Of a stretch of 62,324 nt of DNA, positions 1 through 9,781 are shown piece after piece (positions within the stretch are counted from its first letter, which is position 1; each line of letters starts with the position of its first letter). The stretch is from NCBI GenBank assembly GCA_002087915.1, contig LWDP01000010.1:1-62324 (forward strand), in the 5' to 3' direction. The DNA is from Enterospora canceri. Lineage: Eukaryota; Microsporidia; Enterocytozoonidae. The notes beneath the pieces are model-generated. The model searched no databases, had not been told where the DNA came from, and was given only the letters and a program-made list of their open reading frames with translations. A program made the position numbers and the translations under genes.

Positions 1-101
1 AGGGTGCAATTCAACGTGCCTAAATAAGCAGTTTCATCTTATAAATACTAAACAGGAAGTTTATTGCGGTTACCATCAATGTACAGAAGATTAAACAGAA
101 A

Positions 102-296
102 GTCCACAAACTTTTGCAACAAAATATTGATCTTTTTTTTGTCAACCCTTCAAAAACTAATAGATCAATAAATGGACGTCTAGATAGGTTTATTTCTATT
201 TAATGTATAATATTTGAACTTGAATACCTAAGTTTCATAGTCTGTTATGACAGGACAGAATAAATATGGCTGTCCACAAACTTTTGCAACAGGGTG
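102..296. repeat. Transposon-end-like 20-bp direct repeat
   Basis: A 20-base sequence (GTCCACAAACTTTTGCAACA) occurs at 102-121 and again in the same orientation at 272-291. The second copy continues as GGGTG and is followed by TA at 297-298. Read on the minus strand it resembles the terminal inverted repeats of Tc1/mariner-type DNA transposons, which insert at TA; this resemblance is from memory. No transposase is visible, so this would be a remnant or a short non-autonomous copy. It runs into the first codons of the longest reading of the next gene. Confidence 0.5.
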
Positions 297-328
297 TATA
301 CGTATTTAAGAAAACACAACAATCATTT

Positions 329-1534
329 ATGCATACAGCTGAAATGTATACGAAACTACTGAGTCTGGATTTACAGACCACTGACCTGAAGATTATTGTC
401 AACAACTACAACTCAAGGGAAAAGAAAATGAAGCTTGGAGCATTTCTAATTGAAAACAAGGACAAAATATGTGAAATCTTCAAATGGACTAATTCGCATG
501 AAATACGGATTTTAGTCTTGAAAATAATATGCAAGACACTTTCAAAGAAGCAGATTACGCAGACATCCTTCTTCAGGGCAATGACGAAGAAGGCAATTGA
601 AATGGGCTTTCCTGGATTCCTGATTCATTTCAACTTTCTTTTCAACCACAAAATCACCTGTGCACAGTTTACACAGTTGATTTGTGTAGAGAAAAATGTA
701 GACCTTACAAAAGGTGCAGTATTCATGGATACAGATTCCATGAAATTCTATGCTGGCAATAACACGGTGATTCTTTACAATTCATCAATTATTGAAATTG
801 CTGTTTCAAAGAAATCACTTGAAATACTGGCAAAGGCAGACAAAACAGTTACAGTCACACTTGATGATAGTGAACAATCTATGGTTTTTATCGCAGAAAC
901 CTGTAAAGTGTACAAGGGCAAAACAACCAAGAACATTAATGAACTTGATGATGTTAATGGAATTCTCCAGGGTAGCACTAACACACAAGAAAATGAGTCT
1001 GTTGAATTGAAGCAGTTACAAAGCATCCTACAATCACAGAGAATTATGAAATGCACATTTGATTTGGAAAAGAATGAGGAAGTGATCATTCCAAATTCAC
1101 AGATAATTGAACAAAGGCCTGTGAATGAAGCACAGCAAGAATTATTGAATATGCAAGTGCCTGTTGTTCCTGATGCGCAGGAACCTGAATTTGTTAACAG
1201 CAGTGAACCAAATGATTTGCCTGAAAATAAGACGAATGCAAATAGTTCAAAAAAGATGATTGAAAATGATGTAAATGATGACAGCTCTTTATCGATAGAT
1301 GAATTCAAAAATCACAGAAGAACAAAACGACGCACAAAAAGACTAAGAAACCTGAAATCAAAACAGAAGAAAACTAAGATCACATGCATTGGATCAAATG
1401 TGGTTGATGATATCAATGAGTGGTTTGATTTGTACATGAAATTGAACAAAAACAATTTTAAGAAACTGCTCAGAATTGCCAAGAAAAGAAAGAAGGAAAT
1501 GCTCAGTCTAGCAAGAACAAAAATTAGGCAGTAA
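329..1534 (+). CDS. Hypothetical protein with basic C-terminus
   Basis: I do not recognise this protein (401 aa from this start). The N-terminal 150 residues look globular and helical, the middle is acidic and Gln/Asn-rich, and about residues 325-400 are strongly Lys/Arg-rich, with a cluster of the type RRTKRRTKRLR suggesting nuclear or nucleic-acid binding. An ATG at 266 would add 21 residues, but that extension is encoded by the transposon-end-like repeat at 272-296, so the next in-frame ATG is preferred. No C-rich start element is visible here. The next gene starts 28 bp downstream on the same strand. Confidence 0.6.
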   Translation: MHTAEMYTKLLSLDLQTTDLKIIVNNYNSREKKMKLGAFLIENKDKICEIFKWTNSHEIRILVLKIICKTLSKKQITQTSFFRAMTKKAIEMGFPGFLIHFNFLFNHKITCAQFTQLICVEKNVDLTKGAVFMDTDSMKFYAGNNTVILYNSSIIEIAVSKKSLEILAKADKTVTVTLDDSEQSMVFIAETCKVYKGKTTKNINELDDVNGILQGSTNTQENESVELKQLQSILQSQRIMKCTFDLEKNEEVIIPNSQIIEQRPVNEAQQELLNMQVPVVPDAQEPEFVNSSEPNDLPENKTNANSSKKMIENDVNDDSSLSIDEFKNHRRTKRRTKRLRNLKSKQKKTKITCIGSNVVDDINEWFDLYMKLNKNNFKKLLRIAKKRKKEMLSLARTKIRQ

Positions 1535-1561
1535 ACTAATTTGCCTATCATCACCCCTAAA

Positions 1562-2968
1562 ATGCTGTTTAGTCCACGTGTTTTACAGCTGCTCTATCAA
1601 TTCAAAGAAGGAGATGACAATTTACCAGGTGAAGACTTGTTGGCTGATTTATTGGACAACAAGACAACAATCAACATGAAGTTACTCTACAAAGTGTTGT
1701 ACAGTTTCAAGAAACTAAACCTGCGACTGACAGTTGATGAACTGAATGAAGCTGGAATCAAACTCAGCAAGTTGAAGAAAAACACTTCGATAGTTGAACA
1801 GTTTGCAAATGAAATGGAAGAAAATGAAAATTTTAAACAGGTATCAGTAATTGAAGGGGATAGAGAACACAGGCTGTATATTTCCAGTGATGAAATAGAG
1901 AAACTCTACATTAGAAAACTAGAAAAGTTGATTCTAGTCAATTTCGTAAGAAGAAAGACAAAAATAGATGATAAAATGGTAGATGTATGCTACTGCAAGA
2001 AGAGTAAAACAGGAAACATCGCATACAAACCAACTGAATTCGGATACAAAAACAAAGTTGATTTTATTTCAAAATTACCTGAGGAAAATGAAGTTGGTGG
2101 AGCTGATTTACCAAATGAACAAGATATCAATATCACAGAATCAATGATAGGGAAGGTGGCATCAAGTAATACAACTATTAAGGTGATGATAAAACAGAAG
2201 AAACAACAAATCAAACTGAATACTGCTGAAGACAGAGAATTGATCAGGAAGAGAAAACAGGAGGAAAAAGAAGAACTAAAGCGAATAAAACAAGAAGCAC
2301 TAGAAGCAAAAAGGGAACAAGTGAGAAAAATGAAAGAAGAAAGAGAAGCTAAAAGAAGAGAGTTTTATGAAAATAAGGAAAAGGCTAAGGTAGAGAAAAA
2401 GCAGAACAAATCAAAATCAGGTATTAAATTGGACAGTTTCATTCGTGAAATTGAAAAAGAGGAATCCAACACAGATGAAAGTGTGGTATCTGTTAAGTTT
2501 GAGAATAAGGATTACACGCCTAACAACTACACGTATGTCTACAACAAGAATAACCTGATCAAAAAGACACTCAGAATCAATAACAAAGCCAAAAACCCAA
2601 TAACCTACCAGTACATCGAATTTCCATACGTTGATGGAAAAAGAAGACCACTTATCAAACCGAGACAGGAAAACTACAGATATTTCATAAGAGAGACTGC
2701 TGAATCAATCAACTATTCCTGGGTAGTTGATTCAACTCAACGTATCCCTGAAGTAATGGATTATGATGAAGAATCCATCATATCAGAAGAATCAACAACA
2801 ACAATCAAAACAGAAGAAGAACTCTCTCTTGGTGATGAACCAAATGCACTATTTGATGACAAAATGTTTGTCAATGATTCTAATGAGGCGGAAGAAATCA
2901 CTGCGGTAGTAAAGAACTGGAATCAACCTGAATTCAAATCAGAGGTTGTTAAAATCACCAAATTATGA
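1562..2968 (+). CDS. Charged protein, possibly CAF-1 large subunit-like
   Basis: This 468-aa protein has a long Lys/Glu/Arg-rich helical stretch at about residues 219-290, resembling the KER region of the CAF-1 large subunit (Cac1/p150), the histone H3-H4 chaperone for replication-coupled nucleosome assembly. Further on, a segment near residues 375-420 containing ENYRYF and then MDYDEESIISEE loosely matches the family's ENxRPxY...LDYxxDSExEW region, but the match is weak. The N-terminal 150 residues are helical and unassigned. The start is the ATG directly after ACCCCTAAA; a longer TTG reading from 1541 is rejected. The identity is tentative. Confidence 0.6.
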   Translation: MLFSPRVLQLLYQFKEGDDNLPGEDLLADLLDNKTTINMKLLYKVLYSFKKLNLRLTVDELNEAGIKLSKLKKNTSIVEQFANEMEENENFKQVSVIEGDREHRLYISSDEIEKLYIRKLEKLILVNFVRRKTKIDDKMVDVCYCKKSKTGNIAYKPTEFGYKNKVDFISKLPEENEVGGADLPNEQDINITESMIGKVASSNTTIKVMIKQKKQQIKLNTAEDRELIRKRKQEEKEELKRIKQEALEAKREQVRKMKEEREAKRREFYENKEKAKVEKKQNKSKSGIKLDSFIREIEKEESNTDESVVSVKFENKDYTPNNYTYVYNKNNLIKKTLRINNKAKNPITYQYIEFPYVDGKRRPLIKPRQENYRYFIRETAESINYSWVVDSTQRIPEVMDYDEESIISEESTTTIKTEEELSLGDEPNALFDDKMFVNDSNEAEEITAVVKNWNQPEFKSEVVKITKL

Positions 2969-3086
2969 GGTTTGAAATCAGAGTAGATTTACTGGTAGTC
3001 TGTAACATCACATAAAGATGAGACAAGAATCCACATGGATTTCCATTGGCTGTTCTAACAAATAATGCAATTTTTACAACCCATAA

Positions 3087-4820
3087 ATGTTCAACTTTTT
3101 TGGTGGACTTTACAGGAAGTTAAAGAACAGCATATATAGGGATCAGTATAAGAAGGCATACGGTGACATTATTTATAGACTGAGGAAAACAACACCACTT
3201 ACGTTACAGGATATTGAAAACATCCAGAATGCGATGTATACTCTACATGGTGAAAGAGACTATGTAAGACGGAAATTCAGGCAACTAAAGAATGCGATTG
3301 AATACAGACAGAAAGTTGGTGATACGAAAATGATTAAGAATGATGTGAGTTACGTGGTGAATGGTGAATTAACAAGGGGAGAGGTTGATTCAGCAGAAGA
3401 AGAGATGTATTTCACTAAAAGAAATACAGAGAATAAGACAGGTTGTATAGAACCAAAACACGATAAATCCAAGTGCATAAAATGTTTAGAGAAACAAATT
3501 CGAGTTGAATTGCAGAGAAAGATGGAATTGGAGAACAGGGCACAGCAGGAGAACAAGGTGAAACGAATGAAGAAAGCCAAGGCAAGAAATATAAACAGAT
3601 TTACAACATTGAATGAGAAATTGGGGTTGCCTACCATAATAGGAAAAGCAGTAGGAGATGAATATTTTGATATGGATGATCTGGATAGTGATGAAAAGTT
3701 AGCATATGAAGAATGGAACAAAAACAAGAATAAGACACGTGTAGAAGAACCTAAAAAGGAAGAAATTACGAATCCGTTTGGGGAGATCAAGGCATCGGAA
3801 TCATTTGGTGCTGATTTAAGCAGAAATGCTGCTTTTGGTAATACAAATAGTAAGGTGACAGAACACAAAGAACCAAAGTTATTGGACAAGGACAAAGGTG
3901 CTAGCTCATCATTCAATGGATTTACTAAAACAACCAAGCCAACAATGTTAGGTGAATTAGGCAGCTCAAACAATACATTGACATCAAATGATTTTGGTGG
4001 AACCAATAATCCATTCTCATTAACATCAGGTAGTTTTGGTAAAGCTGATAAATCAACAACAAAGTCAACAACAGGTGGTTTCAATAACAAAAATCCATTT
4101 GGTAATCCAATGCTAGCAGATGAAAACAATTCCATACAAACAACGGTGTCTGAGAAACCAAAAGAATCCAACACCAACACTACAGAAAAGAGCGAACTGA
4201 AAAACAATCCATTTGGAAATCAACAATCAAGTGCTACCACAAGTAACAAGTTTACGTTAGTTGATGATGAAAAGAAGAGTGAAACAGAACCAAATAAAAC
4301 AGAAAGCATATTCAACAATAAGACAGTTGAATCAGGCACTGATAAAAACGGCATTTTTGGATTCATGAAATCGGATAACAAGTCAACGAGCAACACTCCT
4401 GGATTTGGTGCAGCAACCACAAATCCATTTAATTCAACAACCACAAATCCATTTAATTCAACAAGTAACGAGCTACCTGAAAAAAGCACCAGTCTGTTTG
4501 ACACCACTGATAAAAACACATTTGGATTTAGTTCCCAACCAACTAAAAGAAAAGTGACTGAAATTAATCCACCTACCAACTTCAGTAACCAGAATCCATT
4601 TCAACAAAGTGAGACCGCAACCAACAAAACACCCCAATCATCCCAAAATGCCCTAGTTAATAACCCATTTGACATCAACAACATGCAACCAGCACCAGAG
4701 AATGCGCCTAGCAGTTTCATTGGCTTTGGTGAGAACAACCCGTTTATGAATCCAAAGGACACGGACGACACGAGCAATGCGTCATTTACAGGCAGAAAAC
4801 GTGCCAGAAGGAGAAAATAA
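3087..4820 (+). CDS. FG/NPF-repeat nucleoporin
   Basis: This 577-aa protein is probably a nuclear pore component. Residues 1-20 (MFNFFGGLYRKLKNSIYR) look like an amphipathic membrane-binding helix, as in nuclear-basket nucleoporins of the Nup1/Nup60/Nup153 type. A charged, helical region follows to about residue 220. From about 225 to 560 there are many spaced NPFG, NPF, FGxx and GFG motifs in Ser/Thr/Asn-rich, low-complexity sequence. The C-terminus ends in a basic cluster (GRKRARRRK) suitable for importin binding. A 24-bp unit is repeated in tandem at 4416-4463. The start follows ACAACCCATAA. The nucleoporin class is well supported; the exact orthologue is not. Confidence 0.8.
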   Translation: MFNFFGGLYRKLKNSIYRDQYKKAYGDIIYRLRKTTPLTLQDIENIQNAMYTLHGERDYVRRKFRQLKNAIEYRQKVGDTKMIKNDVSYVVNGELTRGEVDSAEEEMYFTKRNTENKTGCIEPKHDKSKCIKCLEKQIRVELQRKMELENRAQQENKVKRMKKAKARNINRFTTLNEKLGLPTIIGKAVGDEYFDMDDLDSDEKLAYEEWNKNKNKTRVEEPKKEEITNPFGEIKASESFGADLSRNAAFGNTNSKVTEHKEPKLLDKDKGASSSFNGFTKTTKPTMLGELGSSNNTLTSNDFGGTNNPFSLTSGSFGKADKSTTKSTTGGFNNKNPFGNPMLADENNSIQTTVSEKPKESNTNTTEKSELKNNPFGNQQSSATTSNKFTLVDDEKKSETEPNKTESIFNNKTVESGTDKNGIFGFMKSDNKSTSNTPGFGAATTNPFNSTTTNPFNSTSNELPEKSTSLFDTTDKNTFGFSSQPTKRKVTEINPPTNFSNQNPFQQSETATNKTPQSSQNALVNNPFDINNMQPAPENAPSSFIGFGENNPFMNPKDTDDTSNASFTGRKRARRRK

Positions 4821-4956
4821 TTTGTTAAGAGCATCTTGTAGAGTGAAAGGTTTATTCATAAGGATAGGGTCTCTTAGTAACCTAAAATATAGGCACTTCT
4901 CAACATAATTAATAACAGAGACAGGTGACATTTTGATTTTTACTGCCCTGTTTCCA

Positions 4957-7677
4957 ATGAGTCAAACAAAGCAAATGAAGCAGCAACCCAAATCAGCCGT
5001 CCTGATATCCCTGTTCAAATTGCACCTGATAATTTTTGTGCTATTTTTTATCCCATTCATGAATGAAGTCAAACAAGTCATCACGAGCAAGGTTGATAAA
5101 AATGACTACGAACTGGTTGAGTTAGAGAATGGCACCAGGGTAGTTCTAGTAAGCAACAGTGAGTTTGATACGGCAGCATGTGCAGTCTCAATGGGAGTTG
5201 GAACATTCAACAACCCTAAAGAGATTCCTGGCCTATCCCACTTCCTGGAACACATGTTATTTATGGGAAGCAAGAAGTATCCAAGTGAAAACTATTTCAT
5301 GGAATTGGTCAGCAAGTTTGGAGGATACACCAACGCGTATACGGCATCAGAAATAACATGCTACTACAGCAGCATCCACAAGGATGAGTTGAACAAGCTG
5401 ATTGATGCATTGGCTGGATTCTTCATAGATCCATTGATGAAGGAAGATGGTGTTGGAAGAGAACTAAATGCAGTTCATAGCGAGTACACCAATGGAATCA
5501 GCAGCCAAAGTAGACGAGAATACGAGTTGAAGAAGCAGTTCATGCTTGATACATCAAGTTTGAAGAAGTTTGGTTGTGGAAACTTAAGCACCCTCAAAAT
5601 TGATCATATCAGGGAAAAGGTTGTTGATTTCTACCATAAGAACTATTCCAGTGAGAAATGCGTGGTTGTAGTCTGTGGAGTGGAACCACTTGGAAAACTA
5701 AGAGAAATGGTGCAGATATTTGGGAAAGTGAAATCAAATAACCAGAAGAATGATAAAACTAAGGCAATCAACCAAAACATCAAAACAAGGCAGGTTTTCC
5801 AGGATGAGTATCTTGGTAAGGTAATACGATGCAAATCACTAAACAAGAGACAAAGTTTATCAGTTGAAATAATGATTGATCCAACGAAACAATTCTATAA
5901 GGAGAACCCAATTGGATACATTGCTCATCTATTTGAAAGCAAGGAAAAAGGGTGTCTGTTGAATAAGTTGCAAAACAGTGGATTTGGATACGATGTGAGC
6001 ATGTCATCTAATGAATACGATGAAATGACCTGGATTGATATCAATATTGGATTGACTGATATCAAACACAGGAAGAAGGTGTTGCAAATGGTTTACGATG
6101 AGCTGAAAAGAATCAACAAAACGATAAGTCGTGCGGAATACGACAGAATCAGACAAATTAAGAAGATTGAACTGGATTACGTTGATAGCATGGAGCCAAT
6201 TGATCTGGTGGAGGAGTTTGCAGCAAACATGCAGGGAACACCCTATGAGTATGCACTACACGGTGAATTGGTATTTGAAGAGTACAATGAGATATTGATC
6301 AGAAATATTCTAAGATGCCTGATGGAGTGGAAGAAGTGGTTTGTGCTTGAAGTAACAGACGACCTGAATGGAAAGGGTGTTCTTGATACTGTACATGATG
6401 CCATTGAGTACGTTGATTTGAAAGAGAGTATTGAGATTGATGAGAATGATGAAAGTGGTAGTATCACTCAACCGAATGCTTCTGATGTAGTGATAAGTGA
6501 TATGAAACTGATCAAGACAGATGTCAGTAAGAGTGATCATATTTGGCAAGGTAGATCATTCAGAAGATCAGGCAGATTAAACAGTGCCTTTGATATGGAA
6601 TTGGGTGTACCAAAAGGGATCATCACTGTCCAATTTGGGACCATTCAATCAAAGAATGTGGCACAGTTGATCATCCAAAGCAAGGTGATGATTGCATCAT
6701 TTGAGGAAGAATACGCCAGGATGTTAGAGAACAACTGCATTTCAATATCACTTGGTTACACACCAAGCAGAATACTATTCATATTTGAAGGATTCAATGG
6801 AATTATCCATGAAATAGTATTGAAATTCTTTAGGGAAGTCAAAATCAACAGAAACTTCATTGATAACGAAATCAATGATCTACGAGGTGCCTTGAGTAAG
6901 AATATCACAGGTAACCCGTATTGCAGATCATCACAGTTCTTTATACGAAGTGTATTGGGATTGGATACAGAAGAAGAAATGGTAGAGAAGTTGAATGGGA
7001 TCACGTTGGATGAGTTGGTTAAGTTTGATGGCATGAAAGTCTTAGCAGTGGGCAACATTGATCAGAATTCAATCAGTGATATTGATCAGAAATTGTTGAA
7101 ATGTGACATCATCACCAGTGATGAAAGCAATGAACAAATCAACTTGGGTAAGAAGGAATTCTCATTCCAGAAGCATGCTACTAAGAACAATCTGCTCCAT
7201 AGATTCCACCTGGTTCCTGATAATCAGGTGCATCTTGGACTGCTCTACATCCGCATATTCAGTGAAACATTCTTTGATCAATTGAGAACGAAGGAGCAAC
7301 TTGGATACGTGGTGCAGCTGTTCACGTTCTACGTGAAAGAGAGCCTGTTTATTTCATTCAGGGTGCAATCAGAGAAGAGCGTGGAAGAGTTGAAGGAGCG
7401 ATTTGCCAAGTTCATCAACGACTCACGTGACCTATTGCGTGACATGAAGGATGAGGAAATCGAAAACTACAAAAGTGGACTGATTTTGAATATGAGAGAG
7501 AAGAAGAACAGTTTGACAGCACTGAATGACCATGCCATGATTTGTATGAATCGGTTTGAATTTGACCTGAATTCACAGGAGAAGCTGGCAGATCAGATCA
7601 GTGGAATCACCAAGAAAGAGCTGATTGGATTTGATGTAGCAGAATTAGTCACCTCTGACGTAACAACACGGGAGTAA
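4957..7677 (+). CDS. M16 insulinase-type zinc metalloprotease, membrane-anchored
   Basis: This 906-aa protein has the inverted zinc motif HFLEH at residues 95-99 (ligands H95 and H99, catalytic E98). E176 lies 77 residues past H99, the spacing of the third ligand in insulin-degrading enzyme. The C-terminal half keeps the family motif RTKEQLGYVV, so both M16 halves are present in one chain, as in IDE and Ste23. A hydrophobic stretch at about residues 14-35 looks like a signal anchor, unlike cytosolic IDE. These enzymes degrade or process short peptides. The start follows GCCCTGTTTCCA; a TTG reading from 4933 is rejected. Confidence 0.92.
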   Translation: MSQTKQMKQQPKSAVLISLFKLHLIIFVLFFIPFMNEVKQVITSKVDKNDYELVELENGTRVVLVSNSEFDTAACAVSMGVGTFNNPKEIPGLSHFLEHMLFMGSKKYPSENYFMELVSKFGGYTNAYTASEITCYYSSIHKDELNKLIDALAGFFIDPLMKEDGVGRELNAVHSEYTNGISSQSRREYELKKQFMLDTSSLKKFGCGNLSTLKIDHIREKVVDFYHKNYSSEKCVVVVCGVEPLGKLREMVQIFGKVKSNNQKNDKTKAINQNIKTRQVFQDEYLGKVIRCKSLNKRQSLSVEIMIDPTKQFYKENPIGYIAHLFESKEKGCLLNKLQNSGFGYDVSMSSNEYDEMTWIDINIGLTDIKHRKKVLQMVYDELKRINKTISRAEYDRIRQIKKIELDYVDSMEPIDLVEEFAANMQGTPYEYALHGELVFEEYNEILIRNILRCLMEWKKWFVLEVTDDLNGKGVLDTVHDAIEYVDLKESIEIDENDESGSITQPNASDVVISDMKLIKTDVSKSDHIWQGRSFRRSGRLNSAFDMELGVPKGIITVQFGTIQSKNVAQLIIQSKVMIASFEEEYARMLENNCISISLGYTPSRILFIFEGFNGIIHEIVLKFFREVKINRNFIDNEINDLRGALSKNITGNPYCRSSQFFIRSVLGLDTEEEMVEKLNGITLDELVKFDGMKVLAVGNIDQNSISDIDQKLLKCDIITSDESNEQINLGKKEFSFQKHATKNNLLHRFHLVPDNQVHLGLLYIRIFSETFFDQLRTKEQLGYVVQLFTFYVKESLFISFRVQSEKSVEELKERFAKFINDSRDLLRDMKDEEIENYKSGLILNMREKKNSLTALNDHAMICMNRFEFDLNSQEKLADQISGITKKELIGFDVAELVTSDVTTRE

Positions 7678-7687
7678 TAAACAATCA

Positions 7688-8542
7688 TCATTTAGGAATT
7701 GATACCTCTGGTACATTATTCATCACATTCCTGATATTGGCGTATTCTGCCCCACTGAAGTTCTCTCCTAATGATTCAACCTTCTTCTTAAGTGCACCCT
7801 GGATGCCAATGGCTGTTTCCCTTAATCCAAATTGCGCATATGATGCTATTATGGCATAGAAGTGTTCCAATGTGTTATTCTTGTACTGCAAGTAGTCTTG
7901 TTGCGTAACAGCATCATTGTTGATATTCGTAATTATAGTTTGGCCTACTTCCTTCATCTTATCAATATACGTAGGCCTAGTCTTCATGAACATGATGTAT
8001 GCCCGTGGAATTGAGTACTGGGCGTACGTCTCATCTGGTATGAAGAGTGGTAGATGGAATTTAGTCAGATTGAAAACATCAGTTCCAATTGTGAATGCAT
8101 CGTACGTCGCAAAGAAATCCATTTTCTTTACCTGTACACCACTGTTATTGTAGTACTCGTAATTTGCCTGAACAATATTCCTGTTTATTTTGCCCCTATT
8201 AACCAATTCATCAACATCATTATTGATTTCATCTGCATTCTTTATTCCACCATGAGCGAAGAGTGTTTTAAACGTGGTTGGTTTCTTTGTCATTGGAATA
8301 GTGTTCTTGTTGTAGTACATGTTATCACTATCATGAAATAGGACTCCTTTTTTGGCTGTTGTTTTTATCACTGTTTTCTGGGTCTTTCTTTTCGTCTCAA
8401 TTTGATACTCCTGTTTTAGTGGTTTCTTCCTTGATTTACCTACTGATAATACTATTCCTAACACCAATAATGATACTGATACTATTATAATGGTGCATGA
8501 CACTATAATTATTCTCCTGGTGTAATTTGGTTTATTTTGCAT
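7688..8542 (-). CDS. Single-pass membrane protein, unknown
   Basis: I do not recognise this 284-aa protein. It has a short basic N-terminus, one strong transmembrane segment at about residues 10-33, a basic Lys/Thr-rich linker, and then a mixed-charge domain of about 220 residues without obvious motifs. The layout fits a type II or signal-anchored surface, ER or endomembrane protein. The start follows TATCCCCTAA. It lies in tandem with the next minus-strand gene, which has the same N-terminal plan (TM segment, then a Lys/Thr-rich linker), so the two may be distant paralogues or act in the same place. This is inference only. Confidence 0.75.
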   Translation of the reverse strand: MQNKPNYTRRIIIVSCTIIIVSVSLLVLGIVLSVGKSRKKPLKQEYQIETKRKTQKTVIKTTAKKGVLFHDSDNMYYNKNTIPMTKKPTTFKTLFAHGGIKNADEINNDVDELVNRGKINRNIVQANYEYYNNSGVQVKKMDFFATYDAFTIGTDVFNLTKFHLPLFIPDETYAQYSIPRAYIMFMKTRPTYIDKMKEVGQTIITNINNDAVTQQDYLQYKNNTLEHFYAIIASYAQFGLRETAIGIQGALKKKVESLGENFSGAEYANIRNVMNNVPEVSIPK

Positions 8543-8585
8543 TTAGGGGATAAAAAGGAATTTGGATATTTGTAAAATGTATAAT

Positions 8586-9440
8586 TTATCTAGGATAAAA
8601 GTAACTGATGCCTGAATTCACAGCATCACGTACTCTGTAGCACATTCTCCAAAGTAAATTGGGTTGTTGTTGATTTGGTTCTGCTACAGCAACATCTTCC
8701 TGATCATTTTCATTTTCATTCTCTTCTTCTTCTTCATCATCTGCTTCACCTTCCTCTTCCTCTTCATCATCATCATCATCATCTGCTTCACCTTCCTCTT
8801 CATCATCATCATCTGCTTCACCTTCCTCTTCATCATCTGCTTCCTCTTCATCATCAGCTTCAACTTGGTCAGCTTCACCTTCACCTTCTTCATCTTCCTC
8901 TTCCTCCTCCTCTTCATTCTCCTCTTCTTGAACATCTCCTTCTACAACTGTTTCATTTACAAGTGGTGGTTCCTCATCTACTTCTTGTGCTTGACCACGT
9001 CTTGGTCGAGGACGTTGATTTCTTGGTCGAGGACGTTGATTTCTTGGTCGAAGACGCTGCCTTCTTGTTTGAGGACGTTGGCGTCTTGGTCTTGTAGGTG
9101 GCAATCTTGGATTAGGCACATATCTAGGCCTACGCCTATTCTGAGGTGATGGTGTTGGTGCTGGATCTTGTGGTGTTGGTATTGGATCTTGTGGTGTTGG
9201 TATTGGATCTTGTGGTGTTGGTATTGGATCTTGTGGTTCTGATTCATGTTGTGTTGGATCAGGCTTTGGGTTTTGGTTTGTCGTTTTCGTTTTTGCTCTG
9301 TGTTTTTTTGTTACTCTTGTCGTTGATTTACTGTGTTTCTGTATGATAAACAATGTCAATATGGCACTTAATACCACTATTGCCAGCAGAAACGCAAGAA
9401 TAAGCATTGTGCTGGCCATTTTGTATTTGTTTGATCTCAT
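8586..9440 (-). CDS. Repetitive single-pass membrane protein (PQDPIPT, Arg/Pro and acidic repeats)
   Basis: This 284-aa protein has a transmembrane segment at about residues 9-33 and a Lys/Thr-rich linker. It then has tandem heptapeptides of the type PQDPIPT (21-bp DNA unit), an Arg/Pro-rich block with RPRNQ repeats, a long Glu/Asp tract built from EEEGEADD-like units (about residues 165-255), and a short aromatic tail. No enzyme domain is seen. Such low-complexity charge blocks often vary in length between strains. A surface or spore-coat role is possible but not shown. A contig join lies just upstream, with the overlap beginning inside the 21-bp repeats, so the true repeat number is uncertain. 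Confidence 0.75.
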   Translation of the reverse strand: MRSNKYKMASTMLILAFLLAIVVLSAILTLFIIQKHSKSTTRVTKKHRAKTKTTNQNPKPDPTQHESEPQDPIPTPQDPIPTPQDPIPTPQDPAPTPSPQNRRRPRYVPNPRLPPTRPRRQRPQTRRQRLRPRNQRPRPRNQRPRPRRGQAQEVDEEPPLVNETVVEGDVQEEENEEEEEEEDEEGEGEADQVEADDEEEADDEEEGEADDDDEEEGEADDDDDDEEEEEGEADDEEEEENENENDQEDVAVAEPNQQQPNLLWRMCYRVRDAVNSGISYFYPR

Positions 9441-9482
9441 GAGGAATAAAAATGGGCAATAAAATTACAACTGATAAATAAN

Positions 9483-9781
9483 TGGATCTTGTGGTGTTGG
9501 TATTGGATCTTGTGGTGTTGGTATTGGATCTTGTGGTTCTGATTCATGTTGTGTTGGATCAGGCTTTGGGTTTTGGTTTGTCGTTTTCGTTTTTGCTCTG
9601 TGTTTTTTTGTTACTCTTGTCGTTGATTTACTGTGTTTCTGTATGATAAACAATGTCAATATGGCACTTAATACCACTATTGCCAGCAGAAACGCAAGAA
9701 TAAGCATTGTGCTGGCCATTTTGTATTTGTTTGATCTCATGAGGAATAAAAATGGGCAATAAAATTACAACTGATAAATAA
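9483..9781. repeat. 299-bp copy after N at 9482 (assembly overlap)
   Basis: Bases 9483-9781 repeat 9183-9481 exactly, separated by a single N at 9482. This copy contains a truncated duplicate of the N-terminal part of the repetitive membrane protein (minus strand, ATG at 9740, running into the N). The exact identity and the N indicate two contig ends that were not merged. It should not be counted as a second gene. Confidence 0.9.

Noticed and set aside
3350..4207. 285-codon antisense frame opposite the nucleoporin
   Set aside because: It is a shadow of low-complexity repeat coding sequence on the other strand, with no start element.
8664..9149. Hydrophobic antisense frames opposite the acidic repeat protein
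   Set aside because: GAA/GAT-rich coding gives Phe/Leu/Ile/His-rich antisense translations; no independent support.
9160..9240. CRISPR-like short repeats
   Set aside because: The 21-bp units are directly adjacent with no spacers and encode the PQDPIPT heptads of a protein.
9465..9740. Second gene for the repetitive membrane protein
   Set aside because: It is part of an exact 299-bp overlap copy across an N and is truncated by it.
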